From: Adiantum capillus-veneris
Taxonomy: Eukaryota > Streptophyta > Polypodiopsida > Polypodiales > Pteridaceae
Assembly: GCA_014529385.2 (NCBI GenBank)
Contig: CM043944.1
Coordinates: forward strand, 86,953,884 to 87,017,883
Direction: 5' to 3'
DNA length: 64,000 nt
Below the pieces are notes generated by a model. That model was given only the letters and a program-made list of their open reading frames with translations. It was not told the DNA's origin and did not search any database. Made by a program: the position numbers and the translations under genes. Position 1 is the stretch's first letter, and every line of letters starts with the position of its first letter. Shown in pieces: positions 12,196 to 25,462 of this stretch.

Positions 12196-15060
12196 CGTCA
12201 AGAGATCATGTGTTGGTAGTATTTTCAAGTAATAAAAAATCATAACTTTGTTCTCAATTAGGGTATTTTTAATAAAAAGTGTAAGACAAATTCTTTATCA
12301 CCTTTTCAACCATTACTTCATTGGATATTAACATAGTCTATTCATTATGCCTTTTTATCATCATTTTTAAAGATTTTGATAGGTTTATAATTGTTCTTTA
12401 GTTTATCTTTCCCAGGAATCTAAGAAAATACTTTAATTTTCTTTGCAACCCTGTATATCTAAGTGATTATATGTATGTAATAATACATATCTTCTCCCCA
12501 TCCTAGCAACATTCTCTACTTGTACTAATACTTTTGGCAAACAATATTCTTTTGTAAACAACACTCATAAATGCATGCATAAATGTATAACTAACCCAAA
12601 TTAGTATCAGTTCCTTGCAACCATTGGCTCTTATATCAACTGAGAGATCCCCTTCATAGCGATCTATGCAAGAACTATACAATTTATCTATCTAGTTAAT
12701 ACAATAATTTAAAATGAATCAAAGTCTAGAAGCGAAAGTAGAAGAGGGCATTCTCACATCTAACATAGCATGGAGTATTTGAGCCAAAATGCATTCAAAG
12801 GTACTTAGGGACTATTGCTACCCGTGAATGTTTATGTGTGAGGAGACTCACAATTACAAGTGGAAGGTGAATAAATGTATGTCTCTTATTGCTTTTGGAA
12901 GGAAAAGAAAAAAGAGAGGATAGTGGAGGGTGAAATAGAGTGTGCAGATGAGAAGGGAGAATATATGAGAACTTTATTGTCCTAATTAAAATGAAACAAG
13001 CATGAACCATGAATTGTGCCATAAAAATTAAGTACGTTAAAACTTGAAATTAAAAATAATATCATGAGAGTATTGGACTCTGTGAGGAATCAATTGTTCC
13101 ACCTATTCCCACTACAAACAGATAGAACCTCACTACGTTGGGAGCGTGCTACAACACCTCCGTTCCATCCTAAATTGTGAAAATAGTCCCTTGCCTCCCT
13201 CCGTGAGTCTGAACTCTGTGAGTGCTTAAGCTTTTGATGGGGGAGTTGTTGCCGGTTACGCATGTAGAGTTCAAGGCAAAGATACAATATTTTTTTGGTG
13301 GTCTATGACATTAGACTTGTGTATAGTACATGCTTTCATCTTTAATGTGGTCTCTAAAAGTTCTCCAACATACTGTGTGTGAAATGCATCTCCAAAAAAG
13401 GCCCATGAAGCGGGCTCAAATAGCATGCTCATGTCTTCAGCATATCAAACTATCAAGGAAAAATATTTGATGTAATGCCTCTTGGTCTTGTTAGGATCCT
13501 AGTCTTCTGAATGACTATAGTTAGGACATCGTTAACCTTTTAGCCCATTTTGAGATACTTCCTCTCTCAGCTTAAAGTTCGTTTTGATGGTTCAAATGGC
13601 AAGTGGTTTTGACATGCTCTTCGGTACTTTCGCTTGTGTGTTAATGATGATTGTTAAAGGTTACATGTGGGTAAATTGGATAGCGCTTTCCCTCTAGTCA
13701 AATTCTTGAAGACATCGGTGAGCTAAGAGGATAAATTAGATAGACATCCCTCCTCCTGCCGAGTCCATGAAGATAAAAGGTAAGGTACACAATCAAAGAA
13801 TGGACACATGTTTGTGGAAAACAAACCACTCAAAACATGACGTGATCCTCAAAAACCTGGCATTCTCTCGATAAACCAACAAGCAATCAATTCCACTACT
13901 ACTAATTCAGCATTGGGATATGAACATTCTATCAAAAGCATTGAAAAAGCATAGATGCGATGATGCATGTTATCGTGTACGTATTTGGCATTTGGGAATT
14001 CATAGCCTCAAGCCTCTTTCACAAAATCTTCCAAATGGACTTCAATGTCAATAAGAATCATACAAACGATACAAGACAAGGTAGGCTACATAGGGTAACG
14101 ATGTGTACACTTCACACATTATTGTGAGTAAAGAAATCTATCAAACCGATCCGTGGCAAACCCAACATTTCCAATATGTAGTAATAGATTTGCAAGTGAT
14201 AGAGCATTTCAGTAACTTGGTAATAGAGTGCAAAATAATTTTGAAACCTAGAGAGTCATAAAGATTCATGAGGGCTTACCCGGTTCAAAATACATGCTCT
14301 CGGCACCTACGGATTCCCCACTGCTCACATACCACTAATCTGCCACACTCGCAAAGAAAATTGAAGTACGTTGTTTGGAAGCCATTGACAAAGAAGGTGA
14401 AAGACTCTTGGATTAACAGATTTGTTTCGAGCTAGCTATGCAAACCCACAAGGGAAGTAGCCCCTTATAAGACACCCCAAAAAATGGCAACAGGTTGAAT
14501 GTGATGCTCGTGATGCTGTCAACCATGACCAAATAGAGCCTTCATGCAACATAGAGGACACAAGTAACCGACCCAACAAGGCTATGAACATACAGGGTAG
14601 TTATGATGCCAGCCTTCAGTCGATCCAATCTCGTAACATGCAGTAATGAGCCCGCCTTGAACTCATTCCACCTCGCACGTGGTGCGGAGCACGCTTGGCC
14701 AGGGAAAATGACTTTTACCATACAAAATGGAAAATTGAAAGCAAGCAAGGAACGTGTAGCCAATCCAACCATGGATGATCTACGGCTTAGAATGTGCACC
14801 CTTTCCCAACGTCCCTCTATGGCCTTTTTCATGCCAAAAATAATTCAATCAATTGGTATATTAAATTTTTTAATAAAATGGAGCTCATGCTCGTAAATAA
14901 AAGGACTTTTTTACAAACTAAAATAACAAAAAAGATGAAAGAGAACGAAAAACATTGTGTGTGACCCAATTTTTAATGGTCCTCTTTAAACAAAGAGGTA
15001 CACAAACGTCAACACCTTTCACAAAACCCTAGAAAAAATATTAAAAAACAAATAGATTGT
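12196..15060. other. Intergenic DNA, no gene recognised
   Basis: Only short open frames, the longest about 97 codons, on either strand. None has a motif or homologue that I know. Moderately AT-rich. Confidence 0.5.
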
Positions 15061-15316
15061 ACACGTGTCCTCCATCCGATTAACTTGCATCCACGGTCCA
15101 CAATTTGCACCAAAAATCCACCCACCCCACTATGGCCTTCTGCTGGCCATAAAGGTTGTAGTGACCAAGGCATTAAGGAGTGTATTCATAGCTGTTTGTT
15201 ACCATGATGTAAAGTATTGATTAATATTTGGCCTTCAGAAGGCCATAAGAGAGTGGGTGAAGAATTGCTGCACTTTGTAGACCGTTGATTAAGAATCATG
15301 GATTGGGGACACATGT
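15061..15316. mobile_element. MITE-like foldback element
   Basis: About 85-bp imperfect inverted arms, 15061-15148 and about 15230-15316. Outer ends pair ACACGTGTCC with GGACACATGT. An inner core pairs TATGGCCTTCTG with CAGAAGGCCATA, and a middle block pairs CGGTCCACAA with its counterpart TTGTAGACCG. The interior of about 80 bp has no coding potential. I could not define a target duplication, so the superfamily is unknown. Confidence 0.65.
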
Positions 15317-15328
15317 CAAGTGAGCTTG

Positions 15329-15905
15329 TTTTATAATGTATATAGGTCTTTTCATCATTGTAACTTGGTTTCTTCTTTTAATCCTCAATTGACTTTCTTG
15401 TTTTATAGAGGTTACATTTTCTTTTTATAATGTAAATGGATCTTTCCATCATTGTAATTTGGTCCCTTTATTTAATGCTGACTTGACTTTATTTCTTTTT
15501 AATCTTTGTTTAGTTTATAAGTTTTGTAAAGGTTATACTTTTCTTTTATAATGTAAGTGTCTCTTTTCATCATTGTAATTTGATCCCTTTATTTAATTCT
15601 TTGATTTTTTGTAATTTTTTGTTTAGTTTATAAATGGGTCTCTTCATTTAAGGATATACATGCAATTTTTAACTAATAAAATAAAAAATTGTCCTTAAAC
15701 GAAAGAATTTTTCACCACTACCAATTTTTTTCTAACTTTTGGTTTTGATATGCAAATGTCACCTTATTGCTTTAGTGCATGTATTATTATCTAGGGATTA
15801 AGCTTTAGAATTTTTTCACACCTAAATTTTTTTAAAAACTTTTTGTTTTGATATGTAAGTGTCACCTTGTTACTTTAGTGCATGTATTATTGGGGATTAT
15901 GTTTA
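15329..15905. repeat. Degenerate tandem repeats
   Basis: Three units of roughly 95-125 bp (15329-15640) share TTTATAATGTA, TTTTCATCATTGTAA and TTTAATxCT blocks. They are followed by two copies of a block with TTTTGATATG, GTGTCACCTT and TTTAGTGCATGTATTATT (about 15740-15800 and 15842-15895). AT-rich and non-coding. Confidence 0.7.
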
Positions 15906-16255
15906 GACATGTTCAATATTTATTTCTTTTCTAAAGATATTATGATTTCTTTCATTTAATAACAAACATCATTTTATTGTGTAATTTGTTTTATTGATAT
16001 ATTTATACAAGAATTAGATCAATTCCTAAACTCTCACTAATATTTTTTATGCTGTACGTTTTCATGAAGTCAATTAATATAATACTCATACAGAAGGGCA
16101 TAAGAAAAAGCGAAGATTTTGGTGCAATTCCTTTACCATTGAATTGAATTGTTGGATGTTCTCTATGTGACATCGGAACAGTTTTGGATTTTAATGTGTG
16201 CATATGGGAGTGCCCCCCCATTCTCTCACTTTGTTGGAGTCGAGGTAGCTCTCTT

Positions 16256-16303
<48 letters not shown>

Positions 16304-16973
16304 GTAAGCCGCCGTAAATCTTTACTTTGTTTTTTCATATTTTAATTTGCAAAAGAGTCCTTTCACTCAAAAACCTCTTAAAAATATATTCATTGAATCA
16401 TCTTATTATATTCAATGCTTAGTAAACCCACCTTTTCTCATGAAAGCATTAAAATATTTTCTTAGTTTTAATTTATCAATGGGTCCCTTTATTTCATTTT
16501 ATTGTTTAGAAACCAATCAACATTCAAATTTGAAGTGGTCTTACAAAAACTAACATTTTTATTCTACACAAATTGGAAGGACATACAAGTACTTTTTGCA
16601 CTTCTTTTGAAGGTTAGCCTTTTCCTAGTCACACACACACACACACACACACATGCACATACACATGCATACATTCATACCCACCCACATGCACACATAC
16701 ATTAATACAAACAAACTGAAAGGTCACGCTGGCATTCTCAAAACAATTCAATGGGATGAACCCATACGAGTCTCTTAGCCGACTAAGGCTTATTTTTAAA
16801 AACCAATAATAAATAAATAATAATAAAATAAAAAAGGGGTTAAGTAATGTAAGCTCAAAGAGACTTTCAATATTAAAAAAGACTTCAATGTTTTGTTCGT
16901 AAAGATCGTTCAATAAGAATATAAAAATTGAGCTTATAATCTGGTCATTTTGTGTGTGTGTGTGTGTGTGTGT

Positions 16974-17029
<56 letters not shown>

Positions 17030-17103
17030 CAAAATTCAAATTAAACAAATTAAAATTAACAAGCTTGATGGCTCCATAAGACAAAATATCCAGTGCTAAA
17101 GCA
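15906..17103. other. AT-rich intergenic DNA with microsatellites
   Basis: Contains (CT)n at about 16254-16298, (CA)n at 16630-16653, (GT)n at 16951-16973 and (GA)n at 16977-17026. No gene is seen. Confidence 0.7.
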
Positions 17104-19440
17104 CTAGCAACCTATCTCCATGTTGATAATTGCATTTAAGATTATTGCTAAAGTGGTTGCGTTAAGACTCGCTTCAACCTTGAACATAATCATCACCCCC
17201 CACCAACACGGATTCATCAAAGGACGGTCAATATATGAAACCATCCTTGTTGCCATGGTTGGCATCGAGTACGCTTCTATTACCAAGCAAGAATGTATCC
17301 TCCTCCAACTTGACCTAGATAAGGCCTACGTCAGAATCTCGTGGTCTTACATTGAAGCTGTCATGAAGGCTTTGGGCTTTGGATCCAAAACATGTGCAAC
17401 TGTTTGCACGCTCGGGGAAGGAAGTTACTCTGAGCTTCTCTTCAACAACAAGATAGTGGGAGGGTTTGAAGTCAAGCGTTTCATTAAGCAAGCCTGCCCC
17501 TTGGCCTCGCTGTTTTTTGAAATTGGCTCACACCCTTTGGTGACCGCACTCGTGGACAATTTAAGGAAAGGGGAAATTCAAGGTCTTTAAACAGCTTGTA
17601 GATGACTCTTTTCTCTTTCTTAAAGCCAATTCACAAATGCTAAGAAGAGCCCTCGAGATTGTTCAATGTTTGCTTCTGCTTCCGGCTCAATGCGCAATAT
17701 TGAGAAATCAAGATTTATTTCTCTCTCAGAAAGCGACTCGTTTGACCCCATGGAATGGTCAGGAGAAGTTATAGGTAAGGGCATTGTGTCACTCCACTTG
17801 GGGTAGAGATTATACTGATAAGCAAAAATTTGACCAGTTCTTGACCAAAATAAACAGTAAAATGAGAAGGTGGAAGGTTGTGCTTCTTCTCTTCCAAAAC
17901 AGAGTCACGGTGATTAATGCTTTGATGATCCCGTACATTTCATTTGTATCACAGTTGCTAAAGCTGGGAAAATCCAATTGCAAAGAAGTTTTGAAGCCTA
18001 TCAACGGTTCCTATGGAAAAGCAACACAAAAACCTCAACCCTTTGCCAATGGAAGAGATGAGAATGGGTAGCGAGACCAAAGAATCAAGGCAGAATTGGG
18101 ATTATTGACCCCATGGTGCATGCAGAAGCTTTCTGTGCCAAGGTGTTTGTCTCATTGATGGACCAAAAAGAGGAATAGGCTATTATGGCTTGAGGTATGA
18201 TAAATGAAGCAAAGCTTGCTTCAAAAGCGGGCACTTGGAAGAAGGCCGTAGTGCATGACAGATTTTGGCGCCTTTTGCCACATTCTTAAAGCTTGGAGGT
18301 TGCACAAGGTAGCTAGCATGAAAGTGTAACAAAGCAGCTTCAACCTTGGAATGGGGGGAGAATTTCAGATACTTCAGAGATTCCTCTCTCAATTGGTCCC
18401 CTTGGCTCTTTAAACTTGGAAGGGGCTCCTTAGACCCTTTCTGGAGGGAAGTTGCACGTCTGGTAAACAACAAAGAAATTTCTAAACTTTCTCATCTTTG
18501 GGATGACATAAGCTTTTGCTGGAAGGATGCGGAGCTTGTAGTGATGCAACATAACTGGGGTATGTATGAAAGTTTTCTAGTTGGCAGACTCTTAGAAGTG
18601 TTGTCATACGCACCTCCACTTGTCAATGGATTAGAAAAGGGATTAGAGAGCATGGCATTGGCCGAAAGACAGAGTGTTCTTACTTCCTAAGACCCAGAGT
18701 ACCTATAATGTGCTGATATACAAAGCGGATGGATTCGACCCACTCACCAGAATTTGGAAGGAAAATTGGTCAAGAGAGCCCTAAAAAAAGAGTGTTAAGG
18801 CCATTTGGGAGACTAAATGGCCTAAATACATGAAGGTATTCATATGGAAGGTGCTTTGGGGAGCCTGGACTATTGGGATTAAGGTGCACGCTAGAGGGAT
18901 CAGCTCTGACACCTGCTCTGGTTGTAGGTCAGCCTCTAAAGACCCCTTCTTCTATTCTTCAAGTGCCCTACTTCACATGGGCTGGCCGCCGCTATGATTT
19001 GCAAATGGGTACGGAGGACTTGGAAGATCATCTTATTTATTGATGACTTGATCTTGGGAGGGCATGGATTCCAAAGCCAGGCCATTTTGGTGTGCACCCA
19101 AATTACTAGATTTTGCTACATGAACCATATCTAGAGGTCTAGGAACCTTCAATTGTTTGAGGCCAAACTGGTTGTAGCTTGTTTTGATGATATTGTGTGT
19201 ATGAGCATTGAGACCATCCATGATGTTGAAGCAAGAAGAGGGTCAAGTGACAAGAATGAAGGATGGATTCATGCATTGAGTTGCTTAAAACACTCAAGAG
19301 GGTAGGATTATCATCACTGGGTTTGTATCCTCTTTGTTTGTGTGCATGCCTTTGTTGGAACCCTAGCCCCCTCAAGGCACATGTAGTGCTTGAGGGCAAT
19401 TGTATTCTTTTTGAGTCAATATAAATTCTCTCAACTCACA
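17104..19440 (+). mobile_element. LINE relic 1 (5'-truncated)
   Basis: Plus strand. The reverse transcriptase runs from about 17120 to 17590 with HQHGFIKGRSIYETI, LQLDLDKAYVRISW and FIKQACPLASLF, the usual plant L1-type RT blocks. The remainder (17600-19100) is frame-shifted and stop-filled. It still shows the C-terminal zinc-binding region (KVFIWKVLWGAW, about 18832; CSGC near 18915). The 5' end starts inside RT, so the endonuclease is missing. The 3' end resembles LINE relic 2: GTCAATATAA...CTCA...CACAATTGTGAG at about 19415-19448. Confidence 0.85.
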
Positions 19441-19448
19441 ATTGTGAG

Positions 19449-20019
19449 TATATGGCAAAAGAAAAAAAAGACAAAATATTTGAGATACAATCAATGTAAC
19501 TCTTTGTTGAGTTATTATAACCTTTTCACTCACAATTGTGAAGTTGGTGAAAGCAAATAGCGACAAAAGATTTGAAAGGATCCATAATGTATTTTAATCG
19601 TGTGTTGATTACTAAGTTCCTTAACACTAGTTTGGTACCAAAACTAGTATATACTCACAATTGAAGATGGATACATATCTAAATAAACATTATTTGCCTT
19701 TGTGCTAGAGTAAACGCGATTACTCTCATTGGCAGTAATCATTTGTTTTATGTTTATTCCGAATGTTATTGCAAAAGGCCAAGCTAATACTTTTAATGTA
19801 AAGATTATCGGTTTAGAGTTTTTGCTTGAGAGACTAGAAACTTTACTCGAGTATGCACCTGCACGGGATATAAATTAATGTTTATAGTTTTTATTTACTC
19901 AAATTTAGACTTTAGGATTATACAACCGATTATACGTTTTATTCGATATTATTCGGGAATCTAATGTATAATACCATATAAAATGTACAATTTTCATTAC
20001 ACGGCCGTATTAATGTAAC
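19449..20019. other. AT-rich intergenic DNA
   Basis: No coding frame. It contains a near-palindrome ACTAGTTTGGTACCAAAACTAGT-like block at about 19626-19650 (over 20 nt in total) and a second CTCACAATTGTGA copy at about 19530. Nothing else is recognised. Confidence 0.5.
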
Positions 20020-21894
20020 CCAGGATGGATCTCAAATATCCAAACGGCTAAATATGTGTGAGAAGTGGGCTCTGATAGACATGTGGGAGGTGGGGCCTTG
20101 GAAGGACATGCCCAAGTTCACGTACACCAATCTGCACTATGCCGACATAGCATCCCGATTGGATCGTTGCTACTGCTCTCATCAAGCCAACTTGCTGCCA
20201 TCATTGCTCGGGATGAAGGTGGTAACCTCACAGTGCCTGTTGGATCACCTACCATTAAGCGTGAAATTTTTAAAAAACCAAAGAAGAAGCTCATTGTCCA
20301 CAAGGCTCTAAGAAGATGCTTTCGACAGGGGACCACCTGTTCAAAGATCCCTTGTTTAGAAGCCTAGCTTTGAGAGCAATGAGCAAGTTTCACAAAGATG
20401 TGCATGCAACAATCCCTAGGGCTTGGGAAATGTTTGCCAAGAATATTCAGAAAGCAAACAAAACTGCAGGGCCCCATAAGAAAAAAAATGCCACGAGGGC
20501 TGCCTGAAGCAACTCAAGGATGAAGTTAAGCTACTAAAGTTTAAAAAACAAGAAGGGAATGCCTCAGAAGCGAAGCATAGAAGGTGGTTGGAAGCCAAGG
20601 AAGACTTGACCGACTACCAATTGGAGGAGGTGAGGAAGGCTATAATATTGTCCAGAGAAACATTCCTCCATCTAGAGGAGGCTAATCAAACTCACTTTTA
20701 CAAAGCCCTCAAAGTCAAAAGAAATCGAGGTATAGTCCACTCACTCATCGATGGAGATGATAATGAGGTTAAGGACTCGAACAAAATGGCTCATCTTATG
20801 TTGGATCACTAATAAATCATATGACAAGCTGAGGCCGATTAGAAGTCGATGAGCAAGCGCTATTCTTTTGGGAAGTGTTCAGAAAACAATCTCCACGTCG
20901 GGTGGACTCCAACCTCTTGGAAAGGATTTCATCGAGGGGGAATGCTCTCTTGCGCTCCAAGCCCTGGGCAAAGAGAGATCCCCTAGGTGGGACGTCATGA
21001 CAACTGAATTTTTCAAAGAATTCTGGAAGGAGCTGAAGTCCCCTGTCACAATAACGGCCTACCAAGCATTGATTCATGGCATCTTGGACTCAAGTATTAA
21101 AAGGGGCCTCATCAAACCGACCCCGAAACAAGTGTGCTGCTCCCAGCTAAAACGCTGGAGGCCCATTACCATGATGCTCGTAGCCTACAAAATTGTTGCC
21201 AAAATAGTTACTCTCAAGCTTTCTCCCCTTTTGGACAAAGTTGTCACACCACACCATCACGGATTTATCAAGGGGAGATCAATATATGATAACATTCTGA
21301 CTGCAATGGTGGGCATAGAGTATGCCGCTTTCACTAAGCAAGAGTGTATCTTGCTCTAGTTGGATTTAGACAAAGCCTATGGCAAGATCACATGGTCATT
21401 TATTAAAGATGTCATGAAATCTCTAGGCTTTGGGCCTCGGATGTGTAGGCTGGTGAGCACCTTTGGTTCTAGCAGCCAATCAGAGATACTATTCAATGAG
21501 AGAATTGTGGGAGCCTTTGAGATCAAGAGATCCATCAAATAGGGGTTCCCTCTTTATTCGTCATTGGACCTCATCCTCTAGTGAACTTGCTCGAGGATAG
21601 TGCCGAGAAAGGGGAGATTCAAGGGCTATCTCTCCCTAACAACATCCAACTGATAGCTAAGCTTTTTGCGGATGACTCACTACTATTTCTCAAAGATTTC
21701 CCTCGACTGATCAAGAAGTCCGTGGAGATTGTGAAAACGTATGCCATAGCATCAAGATCAAAGTGTAGCATTAAAAATCAAGACTTATCTCTCTCTAGAA
21801 GAGTGACTCATTCGATCCATCAATGTGGTCAGGGGAGATAGTGTCAAGAGGGAAGATAATTTGACACCTTGGAGCCCTGCTAGGGGTGGATGTG

Positions 21895-22270
21895 ACCCAC
21901 AAGAAAAAATTCACTTGGGTCATGAAGAAGATAAGAAGTAAGATGAGCAAATGGGAATATGTGCTTCTTCCCTTCTAGAGTAGAGTGAAAGTGATCAACT
22001 CATTCATGCTCTCGTATATAGCTTTTAATGGTCCATTGCTGAAACTGGCCAATTGCAATTGGAAAGAGTTCCTTAAACTAGTAAAAAGAGAATAAATTCA
22101 CTTGGGTCATGGAGAAGATAAGAAGTAAGATGCGCAAATGGGAATATGTGCTTCTTCCCTTCCAGAGTAGAGTGGAAGTGATCATTCATTCTTCCATATA
22201 TAGCTGTTAATGGTCCACTGCTGAAGCTAGCCAAATGCAATTGAAAAGAGTTCCTTAAACTGGTAAAAAG
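21895..22270 (+). repeat. Tandem duplication inside LINE relic 2 (first)
   Basis: A block beginning AATTCACTTGGGTCATG at about 21907 recurs at about 22094. Both copies share AAGATAAGAAGTAAGATG, AAATGGGAATATGTGCTTCT and AATGGTCCAxTGCTGAAxCT. The period is about 187 bp. Confidence 0.85.
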
Positions 22271-22984
22271 ACTCCTATGGAATAACAACACCAAAGACTT
22301 GATGCCCTAGCATTGGCTAGCTGGGAAACAGTTGTGAGACTGGTCGACCACGGGGGTCTCGGGATTTTTAGCCCTAGTATCCACGCGCAGGCGTTTGTGG
22401 TCGCACTCGCGAAGCAAGACCAACCTTGGGCTACTATGGCCAATGCCATGACGGACAATGTGAAGCTTTACTCACAAGGGGGGTTCCATAGGCAAGGTTG
22501 TTAGGAAATGCAGGGGAGGACTGACAAGGTATTTTCACAACTCTGCATCTCATTGGTCCCCATGGTTGGCTTAAGGTGGGAAGCATCTCTCTGAACCCAT
22601 TTTGGAGGGAAGATGATAGAAAGACCAATAACAAAGGCTTTGACGTATGGACTAGCTGTGGGATTATTGTAGTAACCGGTGGAAAAGAACATACCATATG
22701 GTTCTCCAGTACAACATGGATGGGACTTAAAGGCTGCTGATGATTAGCAGAGCCTTGGAACAGATGGACAGCTGGTGCCTACCTCGTTCTGAGTGAGTTA
22801 GAGTGGAAAGGCTGGCGATGGCATAAGGATAGATACTTCTGTAAGCCTCAAAACAAAGAAGTATACCACACACTTATGGCTTTGATGGACTGGTTCTCTC
22901 CACTGAACAAACAGTGGGGCATGAAGTGGTGAGAGTCAAGATGGGAGGAAGTCACCAAGAATATTTGGTGCCCATTGTGGCCAA

Positions 22985-23470
22985 CTCAATATGAAGGTAT
23001 TTCTCTGGAAGGTATTGTGGGGAGCCTTGCCGACTGGGGTAAAGGCTCTTGCTAGGGGAATTGGCCTGGATAGATGCTCTCAATGCAAAATGGTTAGTGA
23101 AGATCTCTCCCACCTTTTCAAGGTATGCCTTTCGATCATCGGCCTTGCGGGAAAGATATGCAAATGGGTGCAAAGGAGATAGAAGTCACTAAGGATATGA
23201 CAATGGGAGGAAGTGACCAAGGATATCTGGTGCCCACATTGGCCACTCAATATGAAGGTATTTCTCTGGAAGGTAATGTGGCCCAGCCTTGCAGACTAGG
23301 GTAAAGGCTCTTGCTAGGGGAATTGGCCTGGATAGATGCTCTGAATGCAAAATGCCTGGCGAAGACCTCTCCCACTTTTTTAAGGTATGCCTTGCGATCA
23401 GAGGCCTTGCGTGTAAGATATGGAAATGGGTGCAAAGGGCATGGAAGAGAGGCTTTTATAAAAGAACGAT
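22985..23470 (+). repeat. Tandem duplication inside LINE relic 2 (second, zinc-binding region)
   Basis: The block starting ATATGAAGGTATTTCTCTGG at 22989 recurs at about 23250. The copies differ by scattered substitutions and small indels, so this is an older event. It doubles the zinc-binding domain of the LINE. Confidence 0.88.
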
Positions 23471-23842
23471 CTATTCTTGGGAGGGAAGGTTTTGAAAAGC
23501 CAGGAGCTGCTTATTTCAACACAAATTGTTGGATTTTGCTACTTCAAACATGTTTGAAAGGTTAGGAACGATCGCTTATTCGACAAAACCATGGAAAGAG
23601 CTTGGTTCAAAAAGATAATATAAGAAAACAGGGGAGCGATCCTGGCCTTTGGAAAACGCAAGAACTCTGATGAGTGGAACAAGTTACTTGACACCGCTTT
23701 AACTGACTCTCAGAGATAAGGACCTTGCGTTGTTCATTAGGTGGCTCCTCTATTAGCCGATGTACAATAACATCTAAGAGTTGTCATGGCTCGGCACGAA
23801 TGTAATTTTTTGTGATTGTCAATATAATTCACTCACCATTGT

Positions 23843-23846
<4 letters not shown>

Positions 23847-23897
<51 letters not shown>

Positions 23898-23901
23898 AAA
23901 A
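23847..23901 (+). repeat. Poly-C (41 nt) then poly-A (about 14 nt)
   Basis: An uninterrupted C run at 23847-23887 is followed by A at 23888-23901, at the 3' end of LINE relic 2. The A run is the expected LINE tail. The C run is unusual and could be slippage or a sequencing or assembly artefact. Confidence 0.95.
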
Positions 23902-25417
23902 CCCAAAAGAAAAAGGAAAGACATCTTCAAAATCCTTCTTGAGGAGTTTGAATATGTGACTTAGGATGTCTTTAACAAATGTAACCTTGCAGTTTGGATG
24001 TTGACATGATAAGGGATTACACCCATAAAGAGGACTTGCATGAGACTAGGACTTGAGATTGAGAAAACCACCTCAAAAGCTTGGAGAAAAAAATTACAAA
24101 CTAGGTGCAGCCCTTCGAAATTGTTTGTCATCAAGACACAAATCCCTAAAGTTCACAAATAGCTTAGGAACTAGGACCACGAAAATTCCCCTTTATTTTT
24201 TGCCTTATAACCGACCTACGGTGGAAACAAACTGTAGAAATGTTGCGTCTAGGTTTCCCAAAAATTAAGGTTCTATTGTAAATTAACTCATGTGTTTAAG
24301 TTGCTCGCCTACTCAACTTGGAGTGAGTGCGTTTTTTTGTAAATCAACTTATGGTTAAATTGCTTGCCCACTCAAATTGGACTGATTTCTTTTTAAGAAA
24401 AGAATTTTTTAAAGCCTCTCGATCGGGTATATTCCCCCTCTCATTCCACTCTACCCATTCACGTCTTTGAAGAATCTCCTCGACCTTCTTAAGGGTTGAG
24501 TCGCACCCAGGAGGAGTAGGGGTAATGGGTGCAAGAATCTCACTATTGTTGGAACCTGAACGTGAATGTAGAAGCTTGCCCCCACTAACCCATTCAAAAT
24601 TGAAGGGGTTAAGCTATTCTTTGGGAGAACGTCAAAGGGGAGTATTTCTCTCACCTTTCAACCAATAGTGTGGTGCCTTTTTCCCTGCATTTCAGCAGGC
24701 TTTTCTTTTCCTCATAATTGCGACCACATGCTTTCACTTTTTTTTCAATAAACCCTCATAACCCTACTAGCATTCAGTGCGACTCAGCTCTAAGTTCTCT
24801 TATTTGCATCTCTTGCTTACTCCCGACAACTCTCATCCCCCCTTAATTTTAGCAAGCCTTAGTAAGGGTTGAGTCGCACCCTGTGCGAGTGGGAGTAGTG
24901 GGAAGGGAGAGAGTACCATAAATAGAGAAAGAGAAAACTTCTCCTGGTTTGTAGAACCCCTGCTGTGATTCCGATAATACCTCAAAAAAGGAAAGTATTA
25001 CGCTATTTTTTTGTTGAAGCTCATCTTACCTTGTTTTGTGCAGCTCCTCCCCCAATGGGAACTCCTGTAGCCAGCGAGATTCACTCAGTTGCTTTTTCTT
25101 CTCTCTCAATTACCTTTGGGTGCGACCCACATGCATCCTCCAACCCTCTCCCCCTGCTCGCACAAGGTGCGACTCGGCCCTAACTCCACCCTGTGTAAGA
25201 AAGAGAAGACTCTCGTTGGCATTTTAAAACAAAAAGTTGAAAAGAAAGTCCTTGACTTTAATGGAAGGGACCATTCACACACCAAAATAAATCCTTTTCA
25301 AACAAAAAGCCAAAAAAAGTATGTGCGCCACATAGCCCAAAAAAAGGAACAAATATCCCGCTCTCTCTCTCTAGATTTTTTTGTGAGAGCAGCATGTGTC
25401 TTCCTCTCTCTCGAGTT

Positions 25418-25462
<45 letters not shown>

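Larger units (their letters stand above)
20020..23901 (+). mobile_element. LINE relic 2 with endonuclease end, RT, zinc-binding tail and poly-A
   Basis: Plus strand. The endonuclease C-terminus is at 20054-20311 (FTYTNLHYADIASRLDRCY, then a DHLPLSV block). The linker follows. RT lies at 20868-21841: HHGFIKGRSIYDNI, LDLDKAYGKITW, and the catalytic FADDSLLFLK near 21668. Two tandem internal duplications follow, then the zinc-binding domain (VFLWKVLWGALPT; CSQC; HLF). Stops and frameshifts occur throughout, for example TAG at 21357-21359 and 21540-21542. The 3' end is CTCACCATTGTGAG, a 41-nt C run and a 14-nt A run. It is clearly a dead copy, but longer than LINE relic 1. Confidence 0.88.

Noticed and set aside
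14542-14896. Two overlapping frames of 96-97 codons
   Set aside because: Opposite-strand overlap, no motif, non-coding appearance.
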